DNA from: an uncultured Muribaculaceae bacterium
GTDB lineage: Bacteria; Bacteroidota; Bacteroidia; Bacteroidales; Muribaculaceae
Direction: 5' to 3'
NCBI GenBank assembly: GCA_910579305.1
Contig: CAJTTA010000007.1
Coordinates: 1 to 64,000, forward strand
DNA: 64,000 nucleotides
The position numbers and the translations under genes are program-made. Under the pieces are notes generated by a model, which did not search any database, was not told the origin of the DNA, and worked only from the letters and a program-made list of their open reading frames with translations. The stretch's first letter is position 1; every line of letters begins with the position of its first letter. Shown here piece by piece: positions 1 through 9,783 of the stretch.

Positions 1-70
1 AATTCCCTCAAAAAATCCTCTCAGCCTTAATTTGATTTAAATTCAAACACTCTCTAAGATATGTATAATA

Positions 71-109
71 GGGGAATGGCATGCCAGAATCATGGCATAC
101 CGATTCCCC
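71..109 (-). terminator. Hairpin downstream of the yebC-family gene
   Basis: GGGGAAT (71-77) pairs with ATTCCCC (103-109), and ATGCCA (81-86) pairs with TGGCAT (93-98) inside it. It lies just past the stop of the minus-strand yebC gene. On the minus strand it is followed by an A/T-rich stretch rather than a clean T run, so it is a plausible but imperfect intrinsic terminator. Bases 1-70 hold no gene that I can see. Confidence 0.5.
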
Positions 110-134
110 GGGTATTATCCTGAAGTGCGGGATT

Positions 135-851
135 TTAATCCTCCTTCATGTTGTGGAACACGTTCTGCACGTCATCATCATCCTCAAAGCGCTCAAGCAG
201 CTTCTCTATGACCTCGCGCTGCTCAGGAGTCACCTCCTTATAGTCGGTGGGTATGCGCTCGAATTCGGCGCTTGCAATCTCGAAGCCGCCGTCCTCAAAG
301 TATTTCTGAAGGGCTGCAAACTGCTCAAAAGGAGCGTAGATCACCCATTCCTCCTCATCGGCGTCGAAGTCATCTGCACCGAAGTCAATCAGCTCAAGCT
401 CAAGGTCTTCAAGCTCCATCCCCTCTTTCGGCTTGATGTGGAATACGCTCTTGTGGTCAAACATGAAAGAGAGACTGCCGCTGGTGCCGAGAGAGCCGCC
501 ATGTTTGTTGAAGTAAGAACGCACGTTGGCCACAGTGCGCTGATTGTTGTCGGTGGCAGTCTCCACTACGATGGCAATGCCGTGGGGGCCATATCCCTCA
601 TATACTATCTCCTTGTAGTCGGAAGAATCCTTGTCGGTGGCTCTCTTTATCGCACGCTCGATGTTGTCCTTAGGCATATTCTCTGCCTTGGCATTGTGAA
701 TAAGCATGCGCAGACGGGGATTCATGTCGGGATCGGGGCCGCCGGCCTTGACGGCTATTGTGATTTCCTTACCTATGCGGGTGAATGTGCGAGACATATT
801 GCCCCAGCGTTTGAGCTTGCGGGCTTTGCGGAATTCAAATGCTCTTCCCAT
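135..851 (-). CDS. YebC/PmpR-family protein
   Basis: A 238-residue protein of the YebC/PmpR/TACO1 family, which are cytoplasmic proteins described as DNA-binding regulators or as translation factors that help ribosomes through difficult peptide stretches. The start MGRAFEFRKARKLKRWGNM, the central ENMPKDNIERAIKRA segment and YEGYGPHGIAIVVETATDN are family hallmarks. The acidic insert around residues 150-165 and the tail near DVQNVFHNMK fit the Bacteroidetes branch. Length is normal. It follows pheT by about 50 bp on the same strand with no terminator seen between, so the two are probably co-transcribed, which would suit a translation-related role. Which of the two family activities applies cannot be read from sequence. 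Confidence 0.93.
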   Translation of the reverse strand: MGRAFEFRKARKLKRWGNMSRTFTRIGKEITIAVKAGGPDPDMNPRLRMLIHNAKAENMPKDNIERAIKRATDKDSSDYKEIVYEGYGPHGIAIVVETATDNNQRTVANVRSYFNKHGGSLGTSGSLSFMFDHKSVFHIKPKEGMELEDLELELIDFGADDFDADEEEWVIYAPFEQFAALQKYFEDGGFEIASAEFERIPTDYKEVTPEQREVIEKLLERFEDDDDVQNVFHNMKED

Positions 852-900
852 GGATTTTCTTTGAAATTATGCTTAGTGTTGGTTATTGAAAATGCGGTGA

Positions 901-3372
901 TTAGCGGAGTGAGGCGCCGAGCTGCTTGCCGAGGTTTGTGGTGATTTTCTGCATCACGGCTTCTATCTGCTTGTCCTGCAGTGTCTTCTCATTATCCTGT
1001 AGCGTGATTGTTATGGCGTAGCTCTTTTTGCCTTCAGGCAGGTGCTCGCCTTCGTATACATCGAAGAGGCTCACCCCTCTGAGCAACTTGCGCTCCGAGG
1101 CACGCACACATGCCTCAACCTGCTCAAATGTCACACTGTTGTCAAGCAGCAGGGCCAGATCTCTCACCACAGGCTGGGTGCGGGGCACGTCGGTATACTG
1201 CGTGTTGCTGCGTAGCGTGAGCCGCATAATTTCGGGCCACGCTATTTCGGCGTAGCACACATCCTGCTCTATGTCGAACTTCTTCAGCGCGTCGCGCCGC
1301 ACGATGCCGAGGGTGGCGAGGTGATGTCCGTCGCGGGTGCTTATTTCAAGAGCGGCAGAGTATATGGGAGTGTGTTTCTGATTGAATACCAGCAGTCCGC
1401 CCGGAATACCAAGCCTATGGAAAATGCCTTCGACTATTGCCTTGAGATCGAAGATGGAGGCTTTTTCTGCCGTGGAGTTCCACGATGCATTGCGGAAATT
1501 TCCTGTCAGCCATATGCCGAGACGCATTCCTTCGCTGAAGGGTGCCAGTGGCTTCTCTTTGCTTGATTCCTTGGCAGGATCACGGAAATAGACGTTGCCG
1601 AACTCATAGAGACGCAGGTCGGCCGAACGGCGGTTTATATTGTGGGCTATCGACTCCAGTCCGCCGTATAGCAGAGTCTGGCGCATCACTCCCAGATCCT
1701 GACTGAGAGGATTCATGAGGCTGATGCAACGGTCGAGAGGATATACCTCGTTGTCGGCGTAATAAGACACTGCTGTAAGTGAATTATTCATTATTTCCCT
1801 GAATCCCTGTCCTGAGAGCTGGCTGCTTATCAGTTCCTGAAGACGATAGCTCTCATCTGTGGATGTGCGCAGGGAAAGGGTGGCGTGCATGGCATCGGAT
1901 ATCTCCACGTTGTTATATCCGTACACACGCAGTATCTCTTCCACTATGTCGCATGGGCGCTGCACGTCGACTCGATAGCGCGACACCAGAAGGTCAAGCG
2001 TGTTTTCGTGGCGTCCGGCGATAGTTATGTCGAGCGAGCGGAGTATATCCTCTACATCTTCGGCGGGGATCTCCTTGCCTATGAGGTGGTTGCAGTAGTC
2101 AAGCGAAAACTCTACGGCAAACGGCTCTGCCACGGAAGGATATATATCGACTACATCGCCGCATATCTCACCGCCGGCGAGCTCCTTGATGAGGAGAGCC
2201 GCAAGCTTGGCGGCGTAAGTGGTTATGGCGGGATCTGTGCCGCGCTCATAGCGGAAGGAAGCATCGGTGTTCAGGCCGTGGCGGCGTGCCGTCTTGCGCA
2301 CACGCGTGGGATTGAACCATGCGCTCTCTATGAATACATCGGAGGTGCTTTCCGTGACCCCGCTCTCCAGGCCGCCGAACACGCCGGCGATGGCCAGAGG
2401 TTTCTGCGGGTCGCATATCATCATGTCAGCCTCGTCAAGCTCATGTTCCTTGCCGTCAAGCGTCGTGAACTTAGTTCCTGCAGGGCAAGTGCGCACTACG
2501 ATATGCTCATCCGTTACCTTTGCAAGGTCGAAGCAGTGCAGGGGCTGGCCGAGACCAAGCAGGATGAAATTAGTGATGTCTACGATATTGTTGATGGGGC
2601 GCTGGCCTGTTGCGAGGAGCAGATTCTTGAGCCATTCGGGGCTCTCGCCCACAGTCACACCTCTCACGGTCACTCCGGAGTATCGGGGGCATCCCGCCGT
2701 GTCATCTACAGTCACGGTTGCGGCACCTTCTGCCGAGTCGGGAGTAAAGTCTGCTACCGAAGCTGTCATCACCTCGGCGTCTTTCTCGCCATGACGGCGG
2801 AGCCATGCCTTGAGGTCGCGTGCCACTCCGTAATGGGATGCGCCGTCCACCCTGTTGGGCGTGAGCTCTACTTCGAGACAGAAGTCGCTTCCCACAGAGA
2901 AGTAGTCGGCCGCCGGAGTGCCGGGAGCTGCGGCATCATCGGGGAGCACCATTATGCCGTCGTGTCCCGCGCCTATGCCTATTTCATCTTCCGCGCATAT
3001 CATGCCGAAGCTTTCCACGCCGCGTATTTTCGATTTCTTGATCTGAAATTCCTTGTCGCCGTCATAGAGAGTAGTACCTACTGTGGCCACTACCACAGTC
3101 TGTCCGGCAGCCACGTTGGGGGCACCGCACACGATCTGCACCGGCTCGCCTGAGCCAAGATCGCAGGTAGTGATATGCAGATGGTCGGAGTTGGGATGCT
3201 CCACGCATGTGAGAACCTTGCCTATTACGATGCCGCGCAGACCGCCGCGTATGGTCTCCACCTCCTCCACATTGTCACATTCAAGACCGAGAGAAGTGAG
3301 AGCCGCAGCAAGCTGCTCAGGAGTAAGAGAGAAATTGATGTAGCGCTTAAGCCACTTATAAGATATATTCAT
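901..3372 (-). CDS. pheT: Phenylalanine-tRNA ligase beta subunit
   Basis: An 823-residue protein, normal length for bacterial PheT. With PheS it forms the (alpha-beta)2 enzyme that charges tRNA-Phe. Visible parts in order: N-terminal segment (MNISYKWLKRYINF); EMAP-like tRNA-binding domain at about 40-150 with NSDHLHITTCDLG and QIVCGAPNV; the B3/B4 editing region with ELTPNRVDG and then NNIVDITNF; the B5 region around 400-480; a catalytic-like core; and a C-terminal FDX-ACB anticodon-binding domain with PRTQPVVRDLALLLD. Its partner pheS lies about 42 kb away at 45122-46150 rather than next door. The nearest promoter box is TAACTTTG at 3443-3450 (minus). Confidence 0.97.
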   Translation of the reverse strand: MNISYKWLKRYINFSLTPEQLAAALTSLGLECDNVEEVETIRGGLRGIVIGKVLTCVEHPNSDHLHITTCDLGSGEPVQIVCGAPNVAAGQTVVVATVGTTLYDGDKEFQIKKSKIRGVESFGMICAEDEIGIGAGHDGIMVLPDDAAAPGTPAADYFSVGSDFCLEVELTPNRVDGASHYGVARDLKAWLRRHGEKDAEVMTASVADFTPDSAEGAATVTVDDTAGCPRYSGVTVRGVTVGESPEWLKNLLLATGQRPINNIVDITNFILLGLGQPLHCFDLAKVTDEHIVVRTCPAGTKFTTLDGKEHELDEADMMICDPQKPLAIAGVFGGLESGVTESTSDVFIESAWFNPTRVRKTARRHGLNTDASFRYERGTDPAITTYAAKLAALLIKELAGGEICGDVVDIYPSVAEPFAVEFSLDYCNHLIGKEIPAEDVEDILRSLDITIAGRHENTLDLLVSRYRVDVQRPCDIVEEILRVYGYNNVEISDAMHATLSLRTSTDESYRLQELISSQLSGQGFREIMNNSLTAVSYYADNEVYPLDRCISLMNPLSQDLGVMRQTLLYGGLESIAHNINRRSADLRLYEFGNVYFRDPAKESSKEKPLAPFSEGMRLGIWLTGNFRNASWNSTAEKASIFDLKAIVEGIFHRLGIPGGLLVFNQKHTPIYSAALEISTRDGHHLATLGIVRRDALKKFDIEQDVCYAEIAWPEIMRLTLRSNTQYTDVPRTQPVVRDLALLLDNSVTFEQVEACVRASERKLLRGVSLFDVYEGEHLPEGKKSYAITITLQDNEKTLQDKQIEAVMQKITTNLGKQLGASLR

Positions 3373-3442
3373 ATCAGCTTGATGATAAGGTCATTAGGGT
3401 GGGTGTCCGACGCTTAGACGCGGATGCGCCCATATTAGAAAG

Positions 3443-3450
3443 CAAAGTTA
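3443..3450 (-). promoter_or_regulatory. -7 box upstream of pheT
   Basis: On the minus strand this reads TAACTTTG, an exact Bacteroidetes TAnnTTTG box. I do not see a clean -33 TTTG at 19-21 bp. The predicted leader of roughly 65 nt contains a short GC-rich imperfect hairpin near 3408-3424. I saw no convincing Phe-rich leader peptide, so attenuation is not claimed. Confidence 0.45.
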
Positions 3451-3492
3451 ATAAAAAAATCCCACACTGTAGCTCTTTTACGTGCGGAAAGC

Positions 3493-4485
3493 TCAGAGCC
3501 CTACAGCCTTGCGGAGTATTGGCACACGTGAGCAGATGTATGTTATGATCAATGATGATGCCAGACTGACGGGGAAGAACAAGGCATAGCCTTCACGTAG
3601 TGATAGCCCAGAAGTGAGTCCCCATCTGGATAAGAAATAATTAACAATTGTATTTAAAAGGTACATGCCAAAAGTAAGATTGGCTATAAGTGCTACGGCT
3701 GGTGAGGATTTTCTGTTGCCACTGATACGGAGTATCAACAATAGAATGGCAATTCCGAATGCCACACAATTGTAGTTACAGTCCCATAATCCGTACCAAC
3801 CTTTGTCTACATATAATTCGATTAAAGGAATTATTATGGCACTTGTGCCGAAGGCAATGATCATAGTCAGTGCTTTACGGGATGTGGCATCTATGTACCG
3901 GTGGATGTAGTAGCCTGCCACATAGGCTCCTGTATAGCCTGTGATCAAGCGGAAGACTGAGCTGTCGTAGGGGTTATAGCCGAATGCCTCGTTATAGAAT
4001 GGGAAGCATGTGGTGATAAGCCATATGCCGAGATAGAAAGCGACTTCTTTGCGAGATGCGGCGCGAAGCCATTGTGAGAGAATGGGCGTTACAAGATACA
4101 ACCCGCATAATGTGTAAAGAAACCAATAAGATTGATTGGCGATTCCTTCAAATAGTACTCTTGTAAGAATCCGGTATAGGGATGATCCCATTTTGACTTC
4201 ATATATAGTATATCCTACGGTAAATACAGCCATGGGAATAAGAATTCTTTTGAATCTGCGTCTAAAGAAATCACGTGTATTATCCGGCTTACCGAGTATA
4301 AATGCTCCGGAAATCATAAAGAACATGACTAATGATGAATCATTGATGGATGAGACGTACACGCAGGCGAGTTCTGATCCATAGATTTGGGTAAGGCAGC
4401 CCGGAGTGTGAGACAGATATACAAGTATGCAAGATAATATGCGCGCTATGTCATAGCCTGCGGTGCGGCTGTTTGATAAGATCAT
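3493..4485 (-). CDS. Membrane acyltransferase (acyltransferase 3 family)
   Basis: A 330-residue polytopic membrane protein. The N-terminus (SRTAGYDIARILSCILVYLSH) matches the acyltransferase-3 pattern, in which a DxxR-type motif opens the first transmembrane helix. Further hydrophobic helices follow along the whole length, with a conserved-looking MFFMISGAFILG segment in place of the usual 'SGF' helix. Such enzymes O-acetylate sugars or peptidoglycan-like substrates at the membrane. The substrate here is unknown. The first of its bases overlaps the stop of the DUF2851 gene, so translation is likely coupled, although I see no functional link to mutS or DUF2851. The expected H of the catalytic R/H pair appears as LSHTPG. 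Confidence 0.85.
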   Translation of the reverse strand: MILSNSRTAGYDIARILSCILVYLSHTPGCLTQIYGSELACVYVSSINDSSLVMFFMISGAFILGKPDNTRDFFRRRFKRILIPMAVFTVGYTIYEVKMGSSLYRILTRVLFEGIANQSYWFLYTLCGLYLVTPILSQWLRAASRKEVAFYLGIWLITTCFPFYNEAFGYNPYDSSVFRLITGYTGAYVAGYYIHRYIDATSRKALTMIIAFGTSAIIIPLIELYVDKGWYGLWDCNYNCVAFGIAILLLILRISGNRKSSPAVALIANLTFGMYLLNTIVNYFLSRWGLTSGLSLREGYALFFPVSLASSLIITYICSRVPILRKAVGL

Positions 4486-5798
4486 TATGGATTCTGTGTA
4501 GAGGGATAATTAAGAGAATGTCGTAATGATTGATGCGCGATGCGGCAACGCAGACAATTGCCGGGGCGGCAATAGCTGTGGGTGAGTTGCAGCAGTCCCT
4601 GCGTCTCCCATGCGTCTGCGGGACGCACCTGTGTGCAGGAAGTCCACATGCGTATTATGCTGTTGCTTTCGGCATCGAGTGAGTGAAGCAGGTCGGAAGC
4701 CATATCGTGGTAACGCAGATTGCCGGTGTGGGTGCCATAGGCATAATAGAGAGGGGCAACGGCGTTGATCAGAAGAGAATTGACGGTGCTTCTGCCTATG
4801 GCCGAGCTGTAATTGCGGGTGCTCTCCGGCCCGAATGTGAGTCGCCTGCTCCAGTATCCTTCATGCCGGAGAGTGAAAAAGTCATGCAGTCTGTTTAGGT
4901 CTCCTTCTGTGTCAAGCAATTCGCTCAGGAGCGTATTTCCTTTGCGCATAAGGCGGGAAAGATACACGAGTCGCCGCAACGGAGAGGCGGCAGGGCGCGA
5001 GCCTGAGAACTTCCACAGGTGTGGCGTCATGCTCCGTAGGCCATATTTATGAGAGAGAAATTGCCATTCACCGGCGAGAGCGCGGAAATAGTCATCCGGT
5101 CGAGCGCAATTCTCAAGCAATCCGGCGGCACCGAGGGTGAGCGCCTCAAGCTGGAAGAGGGAGTCGGCGTGCTTGCCGGCAAGGCCCGGTGGCAGGAGAC
5201 GCCCGAGGGTTTCACACGGTTCGGCATTGATTCCGGCACCGATGGCTCTTGCCAGAGTGATGAAAGTGGCGTGCGCCCAGTCATGGCCGGTAGCGCTCAG
5301 GGCCTCCGCCACGCGTGCAGCTTTGCCTCTTAGGCGCTCCATTGCGCAGGAGTCTATTGCATCGCGCAGGAAGAGGGGGTGCACTCCTGCTATGTAGGCC
5401 CGGCAGCGCAGAGGGCTTGCGTTGCCGGCGAGAGTGGCATATCGCTCTGCAAGTTCCCGAGAGAAAGGGAGATGAAGCTGAGGGATTATGGCTCCGTCGG
5501 GGCGTCGCACATATCCGTCATTCTCGCCCACCACATGGAGAATGACGGAGTCGTAGGCCCGGTCGAGATGATGGGAGTGCCGGTGCCAGTCGGAGGCGCG
5601 GAGATGCAGTTCTACGTTGCCGGCCCATTCAGTGCCGTCTATAATGAGTTTGGCATTGAAGAAGTCGGGGCCCGACGCTGTGTTGAGAGTCCCGGGATGA
5701 ATTATGCGTAGCCTGCGGCCATCCGTGAGCGACTTGTCGGGAGAGCCGTACAGGCGCCATTGCCACATGTATTGCATCACTTTCTCCAGTCCTTTCAT
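4485..5798 (-). CDS. DUF2851 family protein
   Basis: A 437-residue soluble protein that I recognise as the Bacteroidetes-wide DUF2851 family, of unknown function. Characteristic stretches are the N-terminal MQYMWQWRLYG followed by LRIIHPGTLNTASGPDF and WAGNVELHLRASDW, and a C-terminal C-x2-C-x5-C type cluster (SYCRPGNCLRCRIAHQ) that could bind metal. The first 4 bp overlap the end of mutS, so the pair is translationally coupled. The resemblance of the NVELH/ASDWH region to nuclease-like folds is only an impression and is not claimed. Confidence 0.85.
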   Translation of the reverse strand: MKGLEKVMQYMWQWRLYGSPDKSLTDGRRLRIIHPGTLNTASGPDFFNAKLIIDGTEWAGNVELHLRASDWHRHSHHLDRAYDSVILHVVGENDGYVRRPDGAIIPQLHLPFSRELAERYATLAGNASPLRCRAYIAGVHPLFLRDAIDSCAMERLRGKAARVAEALSATGHDWAHATFITLARAIGAGINAEPCETLGRLLPPGLAGKHADSLFQLEALTLGAAGLLENCARPDDYFRALAGEWQFLSHKYGLRSMTPHLWKFSGSRPAASPLRRLVYLSRLMRKGNTLLSELLDTEGDLNRLHDFFTLRHEGYWSRRLTFGPESTRNYSSAIGRSTVNSLLINAVAPLYYAYGTHTGNLRYHDMASDLLHSLDAESNSIIRMWTSCTQVRPADAWETQGLLQLTHSYCRPGNCLRCRIAHQSLRHSLNYPSTQNP

Positions 5799-8440
5799 TT
5801 GCCGGTGAGCAGAGATTTCAGGTTGTTGAGAGTGGTCAGGGCCTCAAGAGGAGTGAGTCGGTTTATGTCGAGCGTGAGAAGCTGGTCGCGTATCTGTCCG
5901 AGCAGAGGGTCATCGAGCTGGAAGAAAGAAAGCTGCAGCCCGTCGGTGCATGATCCTGCTGAAAGGGCTGAAGTATCGGCCTCAATCGGGTGTCGCCCTT
6001 TGTCAGAGTTCTGTTCCGACATCTTGCGGGAAGCCGCTTCAAGGTCTGCCAGCACGGCATCTGCTCTTCTCACAATGGCCGGCGGCATGCCTGCCAGCCG
6101 GGCGACATGTATTCCGAAGCTATGGGCGGAGCCCCCCTTGCGGAGCTTGCGCATGAAAATCACTTTTCCCTTCTGTTCCTCCACAGCCACGTTGAAATTC
6201 CTTATGCGCGGAAAGAGCTTTTCCATTTCATTAAGCTCATGATAATGAGTGGCGAACAGGGTCTTGGGACGGGCGCCCGGATTCTGGTGGATGTGCTCCA
6301 CTATCGCCCAGGCTATGGATATGCCGTCGTAGGTGGAAGTTCCGCGTCCGAGTTCATCGAAGAGGATGAGAGACCGTTGCGACATATTGTTCAGTATAGC
6401 CGAGGCCTCGTTCATTTCAACCATGAATGTAGACTCACCGAGAGATATATTGTCGGAGGCGCCCACGCGGGTGAATATTTTGTCGACAATGCCGATTCTT
6501 GCAGCGTCGGCAGGGACAAAAGAGCCTATCTGCGCCATGAGCACGATCAGAGCCGTCTGTCGGAGCAGGGCCGATTTACCGCTCATGTTTGGGCCGGTGA
6601 TCATCATTATCTGCGTGTCATCGCAGTCGAGGGCGAGAGAGTTGGAGATATATGGCTCGCCAGGCGGAAGCTGCCGTTCTATCACCGGGTGACGTCCTTC
6701 GGTAATCTCGATGGCCAAAGAGTCATCTACCTTGGGGCGGCAGTAGCGGTAATCTTCGGCACAAGAGGTGAAGGAGAGCAGCACATCGGTCTTGGCTATT
6801 ATGGATGCATCGGTCTGCATAGCAGGGATAGATGCAGCCACGGCCTGCACGAGTTCGGAGAATATGCGGGATTCTATTTCCTCTATGCGGGCTTCGGCGC
6901 CGAGGATCTTTTGCTCATATTCCTTGAGCTCGGGAGTGACGTAGCGTTCCGCGTTCACAAGAGTCTGCTTGCGTATCCATTCGGCAGGGACTTTGTCCTT
7001 GTGGGCATTACGCACCTCAATGTAATAGCCGAACACGTTATTGAAGTTGATTTTCAGCGATGTGATGCCTGTAGCCCGGATTTCGCGCTGCACGAGATCC
7101 TGAAGATATTGCTTGCCAGAAGAAGAAAGATTCCTCAGCTCGTCAAGCACCGTATCCACCCCTTCGGCCACAAAGTTGCCTCTGGATACTAACGATGGAG
7201 CGTCCTCGCGTAATGTCGAGGCTATTCGGGAAGCAATCTCGGTGCATGGGTCGATACAGTCGGCCATCATGCGCAGCTCACTGCAGGATGATCGCGAGGC
7301 AGTATCCTTCACAGGAACGAGGGCAAGCAGCGCGTTCTTGAGCTGCACCATTTCACGGGGAGAGACTCTGCCCGTGGCTACTTTGGAGACAATCCTCTCA
7401 AGATCACCCACCGTGATGATATTTTCCCTGAGCGCGTGCCGCGCTTCGGGATGCCTGAAGAAGTATTCCACTACATTCTGGCGACGTTCGATCGCAGCCG
7501 GGTCTCGCAGCGGAAACAGCACCCAGCGCCGCAGCAGGCGCGCTCCCATGGGGGTGACAGTGTGGTCGAGTATCTGCACCAGGCATTTGCCCTCATCGCT
7601 CATGGGGGCTACAAGCTCGAGATTGCGTATCGTGAATCTGTCGAGCCGTACGTATTTCTGCTCATCGAGGCGGGAGAGGGTGGTGATGTGGGATATGTGC
7701 GGATGCTTCGTTATGTCGAGATAATGCAGCAGGGAACCTGCGGCTATGATGGCATCAGTCATCTTCTCCACTCCGAAGCCTTTGAGGCTCTTTGTGCCGA
7801 AGTGGCGGAGAAGACGCTCGGATGCAGCATCAAGGGTGAAGATCCAGTCTTCAAGCTCAAAGAGGAAATACTTGCCTGCAAACGCCTGTTCCGCGCGCGA
7901 GCGCTCTCCACGCATTATGAGCAGCTCCTTGGGCGATATGCCTGAAAGGAGCTTGTCGATATAGTCGGCACTGCCTTGCGCGCACATGTATTCGCCTGTG
8001 GAGATGTCTACGAATGCCACTCCCACGGCTTTGGCGCCGAAATGCACGCCTGCCAGGAAATTGTTTTCTCTTCCGTTGAGCAGCGAGTCGCTGATATTCA
8101 CACCCGGGGTGACAAGCTCGGTTATGTCGCGCTTCACGAGTTTCTTCGTGAGCTTGGGGTCTTCAAGCTGTTCGCATATTGCCACGCGCTTGCCGGCTCT
8201 CACCAGCTTAGGCAGATACGTGTCGAGCGCATGGTGCGGGAATCCGGCAAGCTCTACATGCATTGCTTTGCCGTTGGCTCTGCGAGTGAGCGTAATGCCG
8301 AGGATCTCGCTTGCCGTGACGGCATCTTCGGCAAATGTCTCATAGAAGTCTCCCACTCTGAAGAGCAATATGGCGTCGGGATGCTTGCGTTTCATCTCGA
8401 TATATTGTTTCATCAATGGGGTTTCAGCGATTTTAGCCAT
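5795..8440 (-). CDS. mutS: DNA mismatch repair protein MutS
   Basis: An 881-residue MutS that recognises base mismatches and short loops and recruits the repair machinery. Domain I carries the mismatch-probing F-Y-E motif in RVGDFYETF (residues about 28-36). The ATPase domain has Walker A GPNMSGKS (about residue 617), then the RVGASDNISLGESTFMVEM segment, the Walker B region LILFDELGRGTSTYDG and the ATHYHEL histidine motif. The C-terminus has the short helical dimerisation tail. Length is typical of MutS1. It lies 62 bp downstream of the cytoskeletal-like operon and overlaps DUF2851 by 4 bp at its end. Confidence 0.98.
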   Translation of the reverse strand: MAKIAETPLMKQYIEMKRKHPDAILLFRVGDFYETFAEDAVTASEILGITLTRRANGKAMHVELAGFPHHALDTYLPKLVRAGKRVAICEQLEDPKLTKKLVKRDITELVTPGVNISDSLLNGRENNFLAGVHFGAKAVGVAFVDISTGEYMCAQGSADYIDKLLSGISPKELLIMRGERSRAEQAFAGKYFLFELEDWIFTLDAASERLLRHFGTKSLKGFGVEKMTDAIIAAGSLLHYLDITKHPHISHITTLSRLDEQKYVRLDRFTIRNLELVAPMSDEGKCLVQILDHTVTPMGARLLRRWVLFPLRDPAAIERRQNVVEYFFRHPEARHALRENIITVGDLERIVSKVATGRVSPREMVQLKNALLALVPVKDTASRSSCSELRMMADCIDPCTEIASRIASTLREDAPSLVSRGNFVAEGVDTVLDELRNLSSSGKQYLQDLVQREIRATGITSLKINFNNVFGYYIEVRNAHKDKVPAEWIRKQTLVNAERYVTPELKEYEQKILGAEARIEEIESRIFSELVQAVAASIPAMQTDASIIAKTDVLLSFTSCAEDYRYCRPKVDDSLAIEITEGRHPVIERQLPPGEPYISNSLALDCDDTQIMMITGPNMSGKSALLRQTALIVLMAQIGSFVPADAARIGIVDKIFTRVGASDNISLGESTFMVEMNEASAILNNMSQRSLILFDELGRGTSTYDGISIAWAIVEHIHQNPGARPKTLFATHYHELNEMEKLFPRIRNFNVAVEEQKGKVIFMRKLRKGGSAHSFGIHVARLAGMPPAIVRRADAVLADLEAASRKMSEQNSDKGRHPIEADTSALSAGSCTDGLQLSFFQLDDPLLGQIRDQLLTLDINRLTPLEALTTLNNLKSLLTGK

Positions 8441-8502
8441 GCATGTGAGTGTTTGTCAGCTTATTATCCGGTGTCGTATTATATAGTAATGCAAATGTTT
8501 CC

Positions 8503-9762
8503 TCAACGCGAGTAACGTATCTGAGCCTTGCGAGTGACGCGCCAGCGACCCTGATCGAATACCGCAGTGCCGGCCGCTTCATTGATTATCACAGAGGCAC
8601 CCTGCGAAAGTTGAAGATTGCGTCCCGTGCAGGCATTTTCAAGGTAATCGGTGGGCATCATGAGGGCCAGCTCAAATACGGCAGGGTCTTCGATTACCTG
8701 ATATGTGCCTGACACGCCGTCGGTCGTTACGAGCTTGAAGATGGAGTTGCCCATGTTGTAGGTAGCGTCGGCACGCGTGAACATTCCCTGGGAGTTGGCA
8801 CGTGCCAGATATATTACTCTCGGCTGGCGTTGACGTGCGGAACCGGGAGTGTATCTCGCATCGTTGCGGCCCGTCTGCTTGCGCAGGCGTTCTACTTCGG
8901 CGCGCAGGGCCGCGATTTCCGCGTCACGGTTATCATCGGGTTCCGGTGAGGCATATGATGCGAAAGCGCTTTCATCGCTCTCATCGACAATGCTCACGGG
9001 TGTGGATGAGCGTTGAGCCGGCTCCCTGCGGCGGCGCGGGGATTCCTGCGGCTCTTTGTTTTTGCGCATGACGTTGAGCGCGTATGCCACGAGTCCCACT
9101 ACGACCAACACGAGAATGGCAAGTACGATGATCGATACGGTGTTGCCGGAGTCATTGCTTTGTCTCTCCGTATTGGCCGGGCCCTCCGGCCCTGAGGTAA
9201 TTACAGAGTCGGTCACTATCTCATTGGCCGGAGCGGCAGCCACCACCGCATCGGCATTAGTTCCTTCTTCGGGCTTTACTTCCTCATCCTTGGGCTGTTC
9301 CTCGGGAGCGGGAGCAGCTTCTTCCGGCGCAGGAGCGGGCTCCGCCTTGACCGGTTCGGCTACAGTCACTTTTATGGCGCTTACTTTGCGGGCTATTTTG
9401 CCGCGGCATTCGCTTTTGCCGTCGAAACTTGGAGTCTTGTCCATGAAAGTCACCGTCCAGAAGCGGTCGAATGTACCCTTGTCCCAAGAAGCATATTCGC
9501 TTTCGGGCGGTATGGGGATTGCTTTCAGCCTGGAGAGATTATTCTCCTCTTTCTTGTGGTCTTTTATTCTGTGTTCAAGTTCGGCGGTTGTGGAGGGAGT
9601 CTTTCCTTCATCGAGATATCCGGATCCGTTGTTCATATATCTGAGACACAGGCTGTAGGCCGCAGATCGAGCCTGCTCCATCTGTTGAGGCGTGGCTGCC
9701 CGGGCGGCAAAGGAACCTGCGAGTATTATGGCGAGAGAGGGTATGAGGCGTTTCATAAGCAT
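8503..9762 (-). CDS. Single-pass membrane protein, last gene of the tubulin/actin-like operon
   Basis: A 419-residue protein of no recognised family. It has an N-terminal signal peptide (LIPSLAIILAGSFAARA, cut near residue 22), then an extracytoplasmic domain of about 125 residues with alternating charged residues and a conserved-looking FDRFWTVTFMDKTPSF. A Pro/Ala/Glu-rich linker follows (about 145-180), then one strong transmembrane helix (about 205-228, IIVLAILVLVVVGLVAYAL). Next come a basic stop-transfer patch (PRRRREPAQR), a short coiled coil (DAEIAALRAEVERLRKQ) and a compact C-terminal domain starting at RVIYLARANSQGMF. Topology is predicted N-out, C-in. It could therefore link the periplasm to the cytoplasmic NTPases encoded just upstream. 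An in-frame ATG at 9756 is an alternative start. Confidence 0.75.
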   Translation of the reverse strand: MLMKRLIPSLAIILAGSFAARAATPQQMEQARSAAYSLCLRYMNNGSGYLDEGKTPSTTAELEHRIKDHKKEENNLSRLKAIPIPPESEYASWDKGTFDRFWTVTFMDKTPSFDGKSECRGKIARKVSAIKVTVAEPVKAEPAPAPEEAAPAPEEQPKDEEVKPEEGTNADAVVAAAPANEIVTDSVITSGPEGPANTERQSNDSGNTVSIIVLAILVLVVVGLVAYALNVMRKNKEPQESPRRRREPAQRSSTPVSIVDESDESAFASYASPEPDDNRDAEIAALRAEVERLRKQTGRNDARYTPGSARQRQPRVIYLARANSQGMFTRADATYNMGNSIFKLVTTDGVSGTYQVIEDPAVFELALMMPTDYLENACTGRNLQLSQGASVIINEAAGTAVFDQGRWRVTRKAQIRYSR

Positions 9763-9783
9763 ATTGTGTAGAGTGTTAAGTTA

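Noticed and set aside
1885..3153. 422-codon open frame on the plus strand inside pheT
   Set aside because: Exact antisense shadow of pheT, with no family motif and low-complexity composition.
3373..3442. Possible Phe-type attenuator leader of pheT
   Set aside because: A short hairpin is present, but no Phe-rich leader peptide or competing terminator was seen.
5990..7192. 400-codon plus-strand frame inside mutS
   Set aside because: Antisense of the MutS ATPase domain, whose motifs are intact on the other strand.
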